From: Polytrichum commune
Lineage: Eukaryota > Streptophyta > Polytrichopsida > Polytrichales > Polytrichaceae
Reading direction: 5' to 3'
NCBI GenBank assembly: GCA_950295325.1
Contig: OX485808.1
Coordinates: forward strand, 9,674,501 to 9,738,500
Length of the DNA: 64,000 nucleotides
Each line of letters opens with the position of its first letter. The first letter of the stretch is position 1. A model generated the notes under the pieces. It searched no databases. It had not been told where the DNA came from and saw only the letters and a program-made list of their open reading frames with translations. A program made the translations under genes and the position numbers. Of the stretch, positions 1 through 12,340 are shown piece by piece.

Positions 1-21
1 ATGTTCATGTGTGTAGGCAGA

Positions 22-3000
22 ATGGATGGGTTTAGTGAAATAGGGGATTGGTCATCTGATGACATGGCCACTTGGCCATCTGCATCTGATGATGACCTAG
101 ACATTGTCGGGGAGGCTACTATGGCTGACAGTGCGGATGAAGATCATTTGGATTTACCTTCGTCTTCCGTACCGCAGTGTCCCATTGTTGAATGTACGGG
201 ACTTTCAAGGGCTTCGTGGGTGAATTTGGAGGTGATACTTCTTAACGATAGTGGAGTTGTTGTGGCGGAGGGGATTTGCCGTAACACCCATCCGCAAGAT
301 TGCATTGATGAAAACCCGCTTGGCACTGAGGACGTTGGGGTTGTCATATTGGAGTCGGTCGTTCATTCCGAGGTGGATCCCACTCATAGGTTCTCCCTCC
401 GCAGGTGGCCATTGAGGAATGTCACAATTGATGGAGTTAGCTTGCGTGAACATGAGCAACGACACATGCAAATCGAAAAGGAGGTGCAATCAAACATGCG
501 GCCGCGCAAGGGTCAAAGAAAGTACGATACATTGGCACGTCCTGCTCCGTCTGCAACTGATTGTAAACGTCAAAGGTTGCTCGGGGAGGAGTCCATTAGA
601 GAAGTTGCCACAAAGGATTGTTGTGTGCATCGTTGTTGCCAATTGTTTCCAAGGGATAAATTGAAGGTCATCCGCGAAGAAATGTGGCTTGGAGATTTCC
701 GTCTAAGATCCACAAGAAAACTTGATGTCCATAGGGCGATACATGTGAATGGGACGGGTCGCAAGGTCATCACCATTGAAAGCATAGACGTGTGTTGTAA
801 GGCATGGTACACCATTCACGGTGTGTCGAAATCGGACTTTTATAGACAAGCTGCTTATGCCAAGGAAGGCCGCCGGTCCCGTCACCATGGTAACGTGGGT
901 TTAAAGAAGCCTAGGGAAGCAACAAGGCAAGCAACGGCCACTCTAGCAACCATCATTGTCCCTCTTGCCGATGCAATGCCGCACAAAACACGCACACTCA
1001 CAACCGGTGAAAAGGTTGTGGAGAAAGTTCTTCCCACAGGCACAAAATGGAAAGACATATTGTTGGACGTTAATGCAGTTGGCGAGAAGATTGGGTTGGA
1101 GCCAATTTCATTGTCAAAATTGAGTGCAATCAAGAAACAAAACTTTAGCGAATACATTACAAAAAGACGAGGGGACAAATTTGCCAGGTGCTCTAATTGC
1201 GAGAAGTTGAAGCGCCTCCGGGATGCACACACGATGGGCACCGAGTCATATGCAGCGCATCAATTGAACTATTTCAAGCACGTAAACATGCAAGAGGCAC
1301 ACCGTAATGATTACTACACAAATAGAGCTTTGTCCATCTCCAGGCCCTTGGAGGTTCTTACGGTCATCCATGACAAAATGGACCATGCCAAAACAGCCTC
1401 CCCATGTTTTGCAAATCGAATCAAGGCCACGGATGGGTTTTTCAAGTTGCCTGTATCGGTTACAGGTGAACTTCGAAACAATGTCATGACATACCCTAAA
1501 TGTTGTTGTATTTTATTCCGTGATGTACTGGAGAACATGGATTCCTTCATAATGGTTTATTCATACATAGATGCTAATCACGTTGGGTTGGCATTGCAGG
1601 AATGATTGCACATGGACACGGTGATGTCAAATTTGCCCATTATGCTCTTGATTTGTATCCAGCGGATTCAAACCACACGATAGGATCATTTGCAAGGCTT
1701 TTACGTGATTTAGAGAAACCACCAGCCTATTCTTCAGGATTGTTATTTGAGAACACGGGTTCAACACCTTTATATGAAGCGGTGTTGGATGGAAAAGATG
1801 TATGCTTGCATTCGTTGCCCGAGCCACCCAATGAACCCGTGATTGCCAAGAAGTTGCCTCCAACTTTGCGTGTCCAATTGGACAATTGTGCCAAGGACAA
1901 TAAAAGCAGATATGTATTTGCATATTGGTCGTTGTTGGTTGCGAAAGGCATTTTCAAGGAGGTTTTTGTGTCCTTCCTATTGGTAGGCCACACGCACGAT
2001 GATATTGATGCATCTTTTGGGCGGTGGAGCATGAAGTTGCGGGAGGAGGATTTTCCTACAATTCCATTATTGATGAAGTCGTACATGGATTTGGAGAACG
2101 TTCCCGTCATCCCCCATATGATTGAGGAGGTGCCAGACTTCAAGGCATTTATAGAACCTTATATTCGAAGTGGAGCTCACCGATTGATCGGGCATACGAA
2201 GGCACAACAATTCCGCTTCTATATGCGTGACGATGGTGTCCCGGCCATGCAATACAAGTTGTTGTGCACGTCACAAGACTGGAGCCCGCCGGAGGGTCTT
2301 CTTGTGTGGCGCGTGGATGCGGATGGAAAGACCATGTTACCGGATGGGGAGCCTAGGCCTTGTAAGCCAATAGCCATGAAGAATTTGGAGGATATTTTGA
2401 AAGGTATATCAGGCTTCATACAATATTGGGAGAGTTTGAAAATAGCGGATGTTGGCGGATCATGTTGGCATCGTTATGGGAGTTGGATACATTATTGGAC
2501 ACGTGTTCGTGCCGCCTTGGCAGACCTCCACCAAGATAGCCCTCATACTTTGAGGCATGGATTTTGGCCACAAACACGAGTCGATGTACAAGCTTCAGAG
2601 CCTAGTCTTTTGGGAAATGGAGAGGTTCGAGAGGAGTTTGATGTGGACGACCATTACGTGGGGCCTGCTAGTAGTCGTCCCCCACCATCTTTCCGCATTG
2701 CAGTGGATTGTCATGAAGGTTATATGCTCATTTTGCGTCCTGGAGACGAGACATATGCGAAGCCAGTGTGGGTGGCAAGAGCTTTGTCCAATCCAAATTT
2801 TGTAACTTCCAGCCCTCATTTTTGACAAATACAAGTGGAGTACTATCGACCGACAGCAAGGAATGAAGATGTGATTCGGCATTATACAGGCTGGGATACA
2901 AACCCTAACTTTCGGTGGAAGGTGGATTCTGAGCACGGTCCATCTTGGGTAGATACAGATTCCATATTCATAGCATGGAAACCACGGAAACACCATAGTG

Positions 3001-3086
3001 GATCAGTGTCCATCCCTCAAAAGTACATAACTTTTGCAAAAGACAACCTTGCTCGGATTGCAGAAGAAGCAACCCACGTTGAATGA
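22..3086 (+). pseudogene. DUF7869 transposase-like gene, copy 1 (nonsense mutation)
   Basis: Probable DNA-transposon protein. The first exon begins after a splice acceptor at 19-20 with an in-frame ATG at 22. It encodes an acidic N-terminus, a cysteine-rich segment (CCVHRCCQLF), a GVSKSDFYR segment and a CSNC zinc-ribbon-like pair. A short intron of about 80 bp (donor probably near 1520, acceptor TTGCAG before 1600) joins it to the core exon, which carries LDNCAKDNKSRY and VGHTHDDIDASFG, the signatures of the DUF7869 family and probably acidic residues of an RNase H-like fold. A TGA at 2823-2825 cuts the frame; copy 2 has CGA there and reads on. The remaining 83 codons to the normal stop (3084-3086) stay open. 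The class assignment is from family resemblance; catalytic activity is not shown. Confidence 0.75.
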
Positions 3087-3571
3087 GAAGTTGGTAGGAT
3101 TGTGTTAGCATGATTATAGTTTAATACGTAATTATAGCAATATAAATTACACATATGTGTGCTCTTCAAAATTGGGGCAGAGTTTGGGTAGAACTTACGA
3201 ATACTATATTGTTTGGAGTTGGATGAATATCCATTTACTATATTTCAAGCTGCAATTGAAGTTCATCTTATTATTATGCTTGGGACTATATTCTCGAATG
3301 AAGAAACATGCATTTATTACATGCACTTTGTATGTTGCAATGTCTATATTCTATTGAACATGCTAATAATAGAAATCATTTTATATATATTTTTGGGTGA
3401 AACTTGTTTGAAGTGCTCTACCCAATGTGTTTTTGTTGATGAAGTTGGTGTCGAGTGCTCTACCATATGTGCTTATGTCCGCACATCATAGATTTGGGAT
3501 ATTAGAACATATAATATAATTGAGATTGTTGACAATATAGTTTCGGGCCTCTTCAAGTTCTTTGATCCATA

Positions 3572-3619
3572 TATTAATTTGAGACTAGAGAAAGTCTCAA
3601 TTTAACGAATATAGTGTTC
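3572..3619 (+). repeat. Terminal inverted repeat, right end of copy 1
   Basis: The sequence runs from a GAGACTAGAGAAAGTCTC hairpin through TTTAACGAATATAGTGTTC. Its reverse complement begins AACACTATATTCG. The same terminus occurs at 18015 and 21061 (left ends) and 37490 and 41655 (right ends). The CACTA core suggests the CACTA/EnSpm group, although the DUF7869 protein is not the classic TNP2 transposase of that group. Confidence 0.75.
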
Positions 3620-3625
3620 ACTAAT

Positions 3626-4075
3626 CTTATATGTTTGGCCAAGGCCTTAACCTCACACACAAGAGCCACTAATCTTATATGTTTGGCCAAGGCCTTAACC
3701 TCACATACAAGAGCCTACAATCACAAATTTTTGGCCAAGGCCTTAACCTCACACACAAGAGCCAACAATCACAAATTTTTGGCAATGCATTAACCTCACA
3801 TACAAGAGGATACAATCTGAAATTTTGTGGCCAAGGCCTTAACCTCATATACAAGAGCCTACAATCTGAAATATTTGGCCAAGGCCTTAACCTCATATAC
3901 AAGAGCCTACAATCACAAATTTTTGGCCAAGGCCTTAACCTCACACACAAGAGCCACTAATCTGATATGTTTGGCCAAGGACTTAACCTCACAAACAAGA
4001 GCCTACAATCTGAAATTTTTGGCCAAGGCCTTAACCTCACATACAAGAGCATAGAATCTGAAATTTTTGGGCCAT
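3626..4075. repeat. Minisatellite, about 46-bp unit, roughly ten copies
   Basis: Units carry TTTGGCCAAGGCCTTAACC followed by TCACATACAAGAGCC and a short A/T-rich tail. Each contains two overlapping 8-bp palindromes (TTGGCCAA and AAGGCCTT). Short reading frames here are open in several frames because of the repeat and are not genes. If the middle region was inverted (see findings), this array originally lay just left of element B. Confidence 0.9.
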
Positions 4076-4501
4076 TAGAAGTGAGAGCATCCAAAAATCC
4101 TAACCGAATCAACACATGAATCCAACTTAAGAATAAGGACTACACATCTAGGGCCATCGGAAGTGAGAGCATTCACCTGAAACAAGGTTGACAATCTGGT
4201 AGAAACGGAGTTGAGAGTCCGAGCACTCACTAGGATGGAGTAGCACAATGCTTGGGCTTGAAAGTCTTACATGCCAAAATAGGAGAGCATGTGCTTGGAG
4301 CGGCACAATGTGAAAAGGGTGCACGGGGATGTGACCATAATTGGAAGGAGATATGCATTCAATGCATTACATTAATGGGATGAATCTGAACTTAACTAGG
4401 GGATCTTAGCCAATACAACACATAATGACAGAGGATGCAATATATAACATTATGGCTATAATGCCACATGCAAAAATCTGGGATGAACCCCAAACCCGTG
4501 G
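4076..4501. other. Gap without a recognisable gene
   Basis: Unique AT-moderate sequence between the minisatellite and the first family-2 palindrome. I see no coding region, RNA gene or transposon end here. Confidence 0.6.
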
Positions 4502-4523
4502 ACCCTCTCGGAACCGAGAGGGT
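4502..4523. repeat. Family-2 palindrome, isolated copy
   Basis: A 10-base arm ACCCTCTCGG, centre AA, then the reverse complement of the arm. It is the opposite orientation (centre AA rather than TT) of the copies in the array downstream. A solo LTR separates it from the main array. Confidence 0.9.
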
Positions 4524-4572
4524 CCCTAAATACTCCAACCCCTTCACAAATATGAACCCAAAAAAGAAACCC

Positions 4573-5545
4573 TGTCGCGCACCTCTCCATGAGGAGTGCC
4601 CGAAACACCATGGGCACAAGGGGGACCCCGGAGTGACACCCGGGACTTGTGGCGCCGTTGGTGAGAGGGCCCAAGTGATCCTAGTGTGGGTGAGGGCCCC
4701 GGGCGTTGGGAACGCCTCCCACCCACGGAGACTAGGAGGCACAAGGGTAAGGCCATAAGCTATGCGTAGCTCATGGCGTGTTGATTCTAGAATGCTCAAG
4801 AACACCTCAATCAGAGGTGTGAGCTAGGAGTTATGGCCATTTGAGTGGGGCGCTGTCCCGGGACAGCGCCCTGGTGCAGCAGTGCCTGGGAGTGACTCCC
4901 GGGACTGCCAAGGTTCAAAGAGGCATAACGTCCTCACAGCTTGCGCAAATGGGGCAAGTGAGGAGTCCATCGGCATCTACATGAAACGTAGATGAAGATG
5001 GAGTGGTTGGTTGCTAGCCTCGGACATCATACAAGGAAGTTATGATGGTCTGAAGCTGCTAGAGGCTTCTTAGCCCAGCGGCTAAGGGAGAATGTCCACT
5101 TGGCCCCAACTCTTGGTGGAGAGACAAGAGGTTGGTTGACGGTGGGGTAGGGGCCCCGTGTAAAGTCCTAGAGGCTTATATGGGTGAGGTGGTGTGGCCT
5201 CACCCACCCGAGGCCGAACGGCATGGCCTCCATGGGCATTGGCCCATTGTGAGGCCATAGTTGCCTTGTATGGTTCGGGTTGTTGTAGTGTTGCTCCGGC
5301 AACGCGATGATCAACATAGGATTGGACTTCCATGGATGGAAGTCCACATTGGGGAAATGGGTTACCGATTAAGGAGTGAGTCCCGAAAGCAAAGTAGGAG
5401 GGTTGGTTCCCTCCTATGAACTATTGGTCCGGGGTAAGAGGAGCTATCCATTAGCATGGCGGAATGCGAAGGGTTAGCACTCGTAACCTTTGCTAGAATT
5501 GAAAATTGGCAAGATTGTCAAGGGGGGCTAGCAAGGGTTGCGACA
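4573..5545 (+). mobile_element. Solo LTR of the chromovirus family
   Basis: It starts TGTCGCGCACC and ends GGGTTGCGACA and is closely similar to the two LTRs of the complete element at 7263-14332. Perfect 5-bp target duplications AACCC flank it (4568-4572 and 5546-5550). No internal retroviral sequence is present, so it is a solo LTR left by LTR-LTR recombination. It contains the ACAGCGCCC-type palindrome around CCCGGG found in all copies. Confidence 0.93.
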
Positions 5546-5672
5546 AACCCCCAACCACTGGACCAATGGATGAAACCCCCACCACTGGACCACTGGATGA
5601 AACCCCCAACCACTGGACCACTGGATGAAACCTCCAACCACTGGACCACAGGATGAAACCCCCAACCACTAG
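5546..5672. repeat. Minisatellite of CCACTGGACC-containing units
   Basis: Five imperfect tandem units of about 26-30 bp built on ACCACTGGACCACTGGATG and AAACCCCCA. It abuts the solo LTR and leads into the family-2 palindrome array; the last unit merges with a decayed palindrome near 5670. Confidence 0.85.
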
Positions 5673-7257
5673 AACCTTTCGAAACCGAGAGGGTCCCTAA
5701 GTAGTCAAACCACTCAACTTGACAAAATCTAATTACCTACCTAATCCACATACATTCATGTAAAAATGTGGTCCATACTATCCCCACCTTGACCCTGTCG
5801 GTTCCGAGAGGGTCTCACTATCATGGATACACAAACATTTTCAACCTAAGTACCTACGTAGTACACATACATGCACATACACAAGGCACATAATAGTTGT
5901 GAAAATCTGGTCCATACTATCACAACCTACACCCGAGAGGGTATCACTCTCATGCACACACAAAAATTTTCAACCTAAGTACCCACCTAGTCCACATACA
6001 TTCACATACACAAGGCACATCATAGTTGTAAAAATCTGGTCCATACTATCCCCACATTGACCCTCTCGGTTCCGAGAGGGTGGGCCTCTTATGAATACAC
6101 AAACAATTACAACCTAAGTACCTACCTAGTCCACATATATTCACATACACAAGCCAAATCATAGTTCTCAAAATCTGGTCCATACTATCCCCAACTTGAC
6201 CCTCTCAGTTTCGAGAGGGTCTCACTCTCATGCACCCAAAATCAATTTCATTATGACTAACTAGATGGACCACATACATACACATAGACAAGCCAAATCA
6301 TAGTCCATACTAAAACCATCCTAGACCCTCTCGGTTCCGAGAGGGTCTCATCCTAGTGCACAAACAAGAAATTTCAAAATGAATAACTAGCTGGTCCACA
6401 TACAGTCACATACTGAATCCACATCATAGTTGTCAAAATCTGGTCCTTAATATCCCCACCTTGACCCTCTCGGTTCCGAGAGGGTCTCATCCTAGTGCAC
6501 ACGCAAGACTTCTCAACAGGAATAACTAACTGTTTCAAAATCTGGTACATACTAAAACCATCCTAGACCCTCTCGGTTCCGAGAGGGTTCGTTGCTAGTG
6601 CACAAACAAGAAATTTCAAAATCAATAACTAGCTGGTCCACATACAGTCACATACTGAATCCACATCATAGTTGTCAAAATCTAGTCCTTAATATCCCCA
6701 CCTTGACCCTCTCGGTTCCGAGAGGGTCTCACTCTCATGAACACACAAAAAGTTCCAACCTAAGTACTTAGCTAGTCCACATCCATTCACATACAAAAGC
6801 CACATCAAGGTTGTCAAAATATGGTCCATACTAAAACCATCCTAGACCCTCTTGGTTCCGAGAGGGTCTCATCCTAGTGCACACACAAAACTTCTCAACA
6901 TGAATAACTAGCTATTTCAAAATCTGGTCCATACTAAAACCATCTTAGACCCTCTCGGTTCCGAGAGGGTCTCATCCTAGTGCACAAACAAGAAATTTCA
7001 AAATGAATAACTAGCTGGTCCACATACAGTCACATACTAAAGCCACATCATAGTTGTCAAAATCTGGTCCATACTAAAACCATCGTAGACCCTCTCGGTT
7101 CCGAGAGGGTCTCATCCTAGTGCACACACAAAACTTCTCAACATGAATAACTAGCTGTTTCAAAATCTGGTCCATACTAAAACCATCCTAGACCCTCTCG
7201 GTTCCGAGAGGGTCTCATCCTAGTGCACAAACAAGAAATTTCAAAATGAATAACTAG
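5673..7257. repeat. Family-2 palindrome array, first part
   Basis: About eleven copies of a 22-bp palindrome (arm ACCCTCTCGG, centre TT) at roughly 5797, 6059, 6199, 6330, 6463, 6567, 6705, 6846, 6950, 7088 and 7192, spaced about 100-140 bp. Between them are similar stretches (TGGTCCACATACA, AAAATCTGGTCCATACTA). Arms are almost always intact; occasional changes affect one arm (for example 6199 and 6846). The array is split by the gypsy insertion at 7262 and resumes at 14338. It is not CRISPR: spacers are repeats of one another and the repeat is a symmetric palindrome. Confidence 0.9.
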
Positions 7258-7262
7258 CTGGT

Positions 7263-8256
7263 TGTCGCGCACCTCTCCATGAGGAGTGCCCGAAACACCA
7301 TGGGCACAAGGGGGACCCTGGAGTGACACCCGGGACTTGTGGCGCCGTTGGTGAGAGGGCCCAAGTGATCCTAGTGTGGGTGAGGACCCCGGGCGTTGGG
7401 AACGCCTCCCACCCACGGAGACTAGGAGGCATGAGGGTAAGGCCATAAGCTATGCGTAGCTCATGGCGTGGTGATTCTAGAATGCTCAAGAACACCTCAA
7501 TCGGAGGTGTGAGCTAGGAGTTATGGCCATTTGAGTGGGGCGCTGTCCCGGGACAGCGCCCTGGTACAGCAGTGCCTGGGAGTGATTCCCGGGACTGTCA
7601 AGGTTCAAACCGGCATAACTTCCTCAAGACTTGCTCAAATGGGGCAAGTGAGGAGTCCATCCGTATCTACGTGAAACGTAGATGAGGATGGAGTGGTTAG
7701 TTGTTATGATCAGACATCATACAAGGAAGTTATGATGGTCTGAAGCTGCCAGGGGGTTCTAGGCCCAGCAGCTAAAGGAAAATGTCCACTTGGCCCCAAC
7801 TTTTGGTAGAGAGACAAGAGGTCTCTTGATGGTGGGGTAGGGGCCCCGCGGAGAGTCCTAGAGGCTTATATGGGTGAGGTGGTGTGGTCTCACCCACCCG
7901 AGGCCGAACGGCACGGCCTCCATTGGCATTGGCCTAATGTGAGGCCATAGTTGCCTAGTATGGTTTGGGTTGTTGTAGTGTTGCTCCGGCAACGCGATGA
8001 TCAACATGGGATTGGACTTCCATGGATGGAAGTCCACATCTAAGGATTGGTTACCGATTAAAGGGGTTGGTTACCGATTGAAGGGGTGAGTCCCGAAAGC
8101 AAAGTAGGAGGGTTGGTTCCTCTCCTTTGAATTATATGGTCCGGGGTAAGAGGAGCTAACCATTAGCATGACGGTATGCGAAGGGTTAGCGCTCGTAACC
8201 TTTGCTAGAAAGGAAAATTGGCAAGATTGTTAAGGGGGCTAGCAAGGGTAGCGACA
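7263..8256 (+). repeat. 5' LTR of the chromovirus
   Basis: It starts TGTCGCGCACC and ends GGGTAGCGACA, with the TG..CA termini of LTR elements. It is 994 bp, the same length as the 3' LTR. The primer-binding site follows immediately. Confidence 0.93.
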
Positions 8257-8257
8257 C

Positions 8258-8270
8258 TTGGTATCAGAGC
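8258..8270 (+). promoter_or_regulatory. Primer-binding site (initiator tRNA-Met)
   Basis: TTGGTATCAGAGC lies two bases after the 5' LTR. The core TGGTATCAGAGC is the usual plant LTR-retrotransposon primer-binding site, complementary to the 3' end of initiator methionine tRNA. It marks the start of minus-strand synthesis. Confidence 0.92.
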
Positions 8271-8699
8271 AGGGTTCCAATATTTGAGCTAGCACTTTGA
8301 GGGAGACATGGCTATCAAAAATGTGGGTTATGATGGTGAGCCCGGGGATTCCTAAAGGTTGTGATGCTCAAATTGGAACAAGGATCATGTGCGAGTGGAT
8401 TTTGACCACCAATTGATTATAATGTCAATGGTGGGGATGATGGTGAATTCGGTAAGGAAATGGGGTTAGTCCTTTGAAAGGGCTCCCGCAAACCTTGAAA
8501 TGTATTCGGGGGCTTAAATACCGAATGCACCCGAAACCTTGGATGGTATTAATCTTGGATTGGAATTCCAATCCAAAATGCTTAGAATGTGGTGATGTTG
8601 GAATGGGTGCAAATGACGCACCCGGGCTCTTAGCCACCCAAATGTGGGCAATTTAACCACCCAAATGAATGGTACAACTAAGATAGACAAGTTGGCTAA

Positions 8700-9760
8700 G
8701 AAACACATCGTTTTAAACGGGGGTTGCAAAAGTGGGTGGTGGATGCCTTGTTCAAGTCTCCAAAGTATCTTGAGGACATGGCGGGGATCATCAAGATTGC
8801 GATAGCATTGAATTCCAAAAAGAAGTTGGATGGTACCTCACCACAAGTGGCTTTAGCCAAAGTAGGTCCCAAAGAAATGAGTGCAAATTGTTTGGTCCAT
8901 TTTACTTAGGCAAAACATGTTGGTGCCGCGGACGGAATGTTGAAAGGTGGCTTTATGCTTCCAAGGCAAATCATACTCGTGCCGCGGACGGAATGTTGGG
9001 AGGTGGCTTGATCCTACCAAGGCAATTCATGTTCCTGCCGCAGATGGAGTGTGGGAAGGTGGCTTTGTGCTACCAAGGCAAAACATGTTTGTTTTGCGGA
9101 CAAACTATTAGAAATTGGTTTTGTGGCACCAAACCAATTTGTCCCGCGGACGGAATGTTTAAAGTTGGCTTTGCGGACCAAGCCAAGCCAAGTTGCCGAG
9201 GACCGAATGTTGGACGATGGCTTTGTGGCCAAGGCTAGTAGCCTTAAGCCGAGGCCAAGTATTTTGTACCTTGAGGCTCAAATGAATGGGAGACTTGTCT
9301 CATGGGTTGACAAAGAGTTAAGGCATTCCTTCATGAGCCCAAAACTCACAAGGGAGTTGGGGCTTGCCGATTGGTAGAGTGGGGAAGCCACCAAGGTGCG
9401 GTTTACAAAGGGCAAACCACATGAGACAATGGAGGCCGCGATGCATGTAACCTTTCAATGTGGGACGTTGGGTTTTTGTCAAAATTTCACACCAAGTGAA
9501 ATAGATGAAATGCATGTCATTGTGAAGGCCGCCTTCTTTGAAACTCACATGATAGATGTGAGGTGCAAGCCGGTGTGCTTGCCGTGCATTATGATGTGTC
9601 ATAATGGCAAAGAATTGAGGTTCAAATTGACAAGGACTCCTATGGTAGGAGGACCCAAGTTGAATTTGGTCTTAATGGACCAAATGAAATATGGTAAACA
9701 TAATGGTCGTGGTTCAATTGGAGCAACTCCAAGGAACTCATGGGGAGGCTAGGAAAGATG
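8700..9760 (+). pseudogene. Gag and aspartic protease remnants of the chromovirus
   Basis: Broken frames. Around 8745-8880 a gag-like stretch (YLEDMAGIIKIAIALNSKKK) remains. From about 8885 to 9235 there is a minisatellite of roughly 60-bp units around GCCGCGGACGGAATGTT. From 9270 a protease-like stretch reads NGRLVSWVDKELRHSFMSP and RELGLADW, followed by RFTKGKPHE; the normal catalytic DTGA-like motif is not evident. Several stops and frame changes separate these pieces, so no functional protein is expected. Confidence 0.6.
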
Positions 9761-9779
9761 GGCCTCCCCCAAACCATAC

Positions 9780-10850
9780 TTGTGGGATGTTGGTGAGATA
9801 CAAGGATGTCTTCACCAATGTGTTGCTCAAAATGTTACCGCCAAGAAGTGAATTGCAACTTTGCTCAAGAAGAAATTGAGTTCTTGAGGCATGTGGTGAC
9901 AAAGGAAGTTGGTGGACAAACATGAAGAATTTCAAGGCAATCCAAGAGGAGAATTGGACCTTGACTCAAAAAAAAAAAAGCTTAGGTCATTGGTTGGCCT
10001 AGCCAACTACTACCACCACTTCATTCTAGATTTGTTTTAAGGTTGCTAGGGCCTTACTCGACTTATTGAGGAAATGGCTATCCCAAGAGTGGGATGAGCC
10101 TTGTCACCAAGCCTTTGGGAAGCTCAAGAGCAAGTTCCCTTCACAAGATGTGGTTAAGTTTCCGGGTTTTCATAAGCATTTTGAGGTGCACATGGAGACG
10201 AAGGACTTTACCATTGGCGGATGTTGATCCAAGATGGATGACGATTGCTTATGAGAGCAATAAGCTCAATGGTTGTTAAACCTTGTCCGGCTTGTGCAAG
10301 ACATGGCTATCCCAAGAGTGGGATGAGCCGTGCCACCAAGTCCTTGAGGAGCTTAAGACGAAGTTCTCTTCGCCGCCCGTGCTCAAGTTCGCGGAGTTTG
10401 ACATACCTTTTGAGGTGCATGCGGGGGCGAGTGACTTTACCATTGGCGGATGTTGATGCAAGATGGATGGCCATTGCATATGAGAGCATGAAGCTCGATG
10501 GTTCGACTTGTGGAAGAAATGGCTATCCCAAGAGTGGGATGATGTTTGTCACGAGTCTTTGGGGAGCTTAAGACCAAGTTCTCTTCGCCGCCCATGCTCA
10601 AGTTCGCGGAGCTTGACAAACCTTTTGAGGTGCATACGGGGGTGAGTGACTTTGCCAATGATGGATTATGTGTAAGATGGATGGCCATTGCATATGCGAG
10701 CATGAAGCTCGATGGTTGTCAAAGAAGACAACCAACTCATGACAAAGAACTTCTTTGCGATAGTGCATTGCTTGAAGATGTGGCGACACTAGTTGGGGTC
10801 GCACAAAGTAAAGGTCTACAAGGACAACGTGTCCTAAAAGTATTTTAACA
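9780..10850 (+). pseudogene. Reverse transcriptase/RNase H remnant with triplicated segment
   Basis: The RT start is recognisable (LVRYKDVFTNVLLKMLPPRSEL at about 9795-9860). The sequence then jumps to the post-RT region (LVGLANYYHHFI near 9990), so the polymerase core with its YxDD motif is missing. A segment starting GGCTATCCCAAGAGTGGGAT follows in three tandem, diverged copies (about 10076, 10302 and 10519; spacing about 220 bp), each covering the RT-RNase H junction (VGDFTIGG-like). Confidence 0.7.
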
Positions 10851-11059
10851 TACAAGCGCAAGTGAGCGCCAAGTCATTGCGTTGGCATGATAGCTTGGCG
10901 CTTATGAAGGTGGATCTAATCCACAAACCGGACCGTGGAAATGTGGTGCCGGATGCGCTAAGTAGACGGGAAGAGTTCCAAGCAATGAGAACCATCCAAA
11001 CCTTGTGGCTAATGTGTGCCGGCGAAGGAAACTTGTGATGCAAGATACGGGAGGGGTAA

Positions 11060-12340
11060 ATTTACTACCCCAAAGCACAAATGCTTTTAGGTGAGCTTCG
11101 CAAGAGCAAGGTGCTCAAAGAGGTTATGTTGGTGGACGGATTGTTCAAGTGTAAACAAAGTCGGATGTATGTGCCACAAGGCAAGTTGAGGCTATCGGTT
11201 TTGAAGGAAGAATGTGATAGTCCTATTGCCGGCCATAGAGGAGAAAGAAAAAGCCGCCATAGAATGGTGTCATGGGGGTACCATTGGCGGTGCATAAAGA
11301 AGGATATAGCCCACTTTGTGAAGGCTTGGATGAAGTGCCAAGTGAACCGAGCCTCTTACCAAAAGCAAGGCGGCTTCTTGCAACCGTTGCCTATCCCGTC
11401 GGGGCCATGGCATAGTATGTGCATGGACTTGATCACAAGTTTGCCGGAGTCACATGGGTATGATGCCATCTTGTTGATGGTAGAGCGGTTTGCCAAGTTG
11501 GCACACATGGTGCCGATTGTGGGAACCGCCACCGCGTTGGAGACCGCATAGCCTTTTCTCAAAGGATGGTTGAGGCACCACGGGTTGCCAAGAGTGATTG
11601 TGTGGGATCAAGATCCAAAGTTCACAAGTGCATTTTCAATGCATTTCTCTAAGGAGGTCGGATGAAACTAAGGTTTAGCACGGCCTTGCATTCCCAAATG
11701 AATGGGAAAGCGGAGCATGTGAATGTAGTCTTGAAGCAATACTTGAGGAACTTGGTGGGGGCGGACCAAGGAGATTGGGCGGTCTATGTGGGTCGAGCGG
11801 AGTGTAATTGCAATGTAGCCACGCACTTGGCTACCAAGGGGTGGTCTTTCGTGGTGGCTTATGGAGTGGATGCGCTCCAACCTATTAACTTAGCTCTCGA
11901 GGGGGCACATTCAACACTAGAGTTCAACCAAGATGGTGAGGACTTGGCCAAGGATGGTAAACAAGTCTTGGAGATGACCAAGTTGTTGGTGGAGAAAGCC
12001 CGAAGGTGCTACGGAGTGCAAATCAATGCCGGAAGACGCGAAGTGGAGTATGAGGTGGGCCAATAAGGTGTTGTTGAATGTGGACAACTTCACCTTGCCC
12101 AAAGGCCTTACTCCAAAAGTTCATGTCCAAAATTGGAGCTTCGTTTCCCATTGTGGACCAAGTGTTCAAGGACATGTATAAGTTGGAATTACCGCCAGAG
12201 AGCAAAGTGCATCCGATATTTCATGTCTCATTACGAAAGTCATTTTAGGGCGACACCTTGTGGCCCGATCACAAGCAAGTGATTAGGCCACGTCCCGACT
12301 TTGTGGACGTCATTTGGAACATCAGGTAGGAGGGCATCCT
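11060..12340 (+). pseudogene. Integrase and chromodomain of the chromovirus, degenerate
   Basis: The zinc-binding region (PIAGHRGERKSRHRM, CQVNRASYQKQGG) is followed by the core (GPWHSMCMDLITSLP, VERFAKLAHMVPI, GLPRVIVWDQDPKFTSAF and LHSQMNGKAEHVN). Then comes the C-terminal part (YKLELPPESKVHPIFHVSL, PDHKQVIRPRPDFVDV) and a chromodomain-like stretch (EGILKCRKPK and EYLVK). Stops at about 11549, 11662 and 12064 break the frame. The chromodomain identifies the chromovirus clade of Ty3/gypsy; in the family it guides integration to chromatin. Confidence 0.8.

Larger units (their letters stand above)
1..3619 (+). mobile_element. Terminal 3.6 kb of an inverted second copy of element B
   Basis: This segment is the reverse complement of 21061-24679: paired positions always add to 24680, so no net length difference exists across the 3.6 kb, and the encoded proteins are identical. 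It holds the DUF7869 transposase-like gene and ends in the terminal sequence shared with 21061. The rest of the element lies left of the window. The next six bases (3620-3625, ACTAAT) are the reverse complement of the six bases just outside the right end of the other copy (37491-37496), which I read as a separated target-site duplication. Confidence 0.85.

Noticed and set aside
3679-4054. Small repetitive proteins in the 46-bp minisatellite
   Set aside because: Frames are open on both strands because of the repeat, with no gene structure.
8258-8270. Possible tRNA fragment
   Set aside because: It is the retrotransposon primer-binding site, two bases after the LTR; no tRNA body is present.
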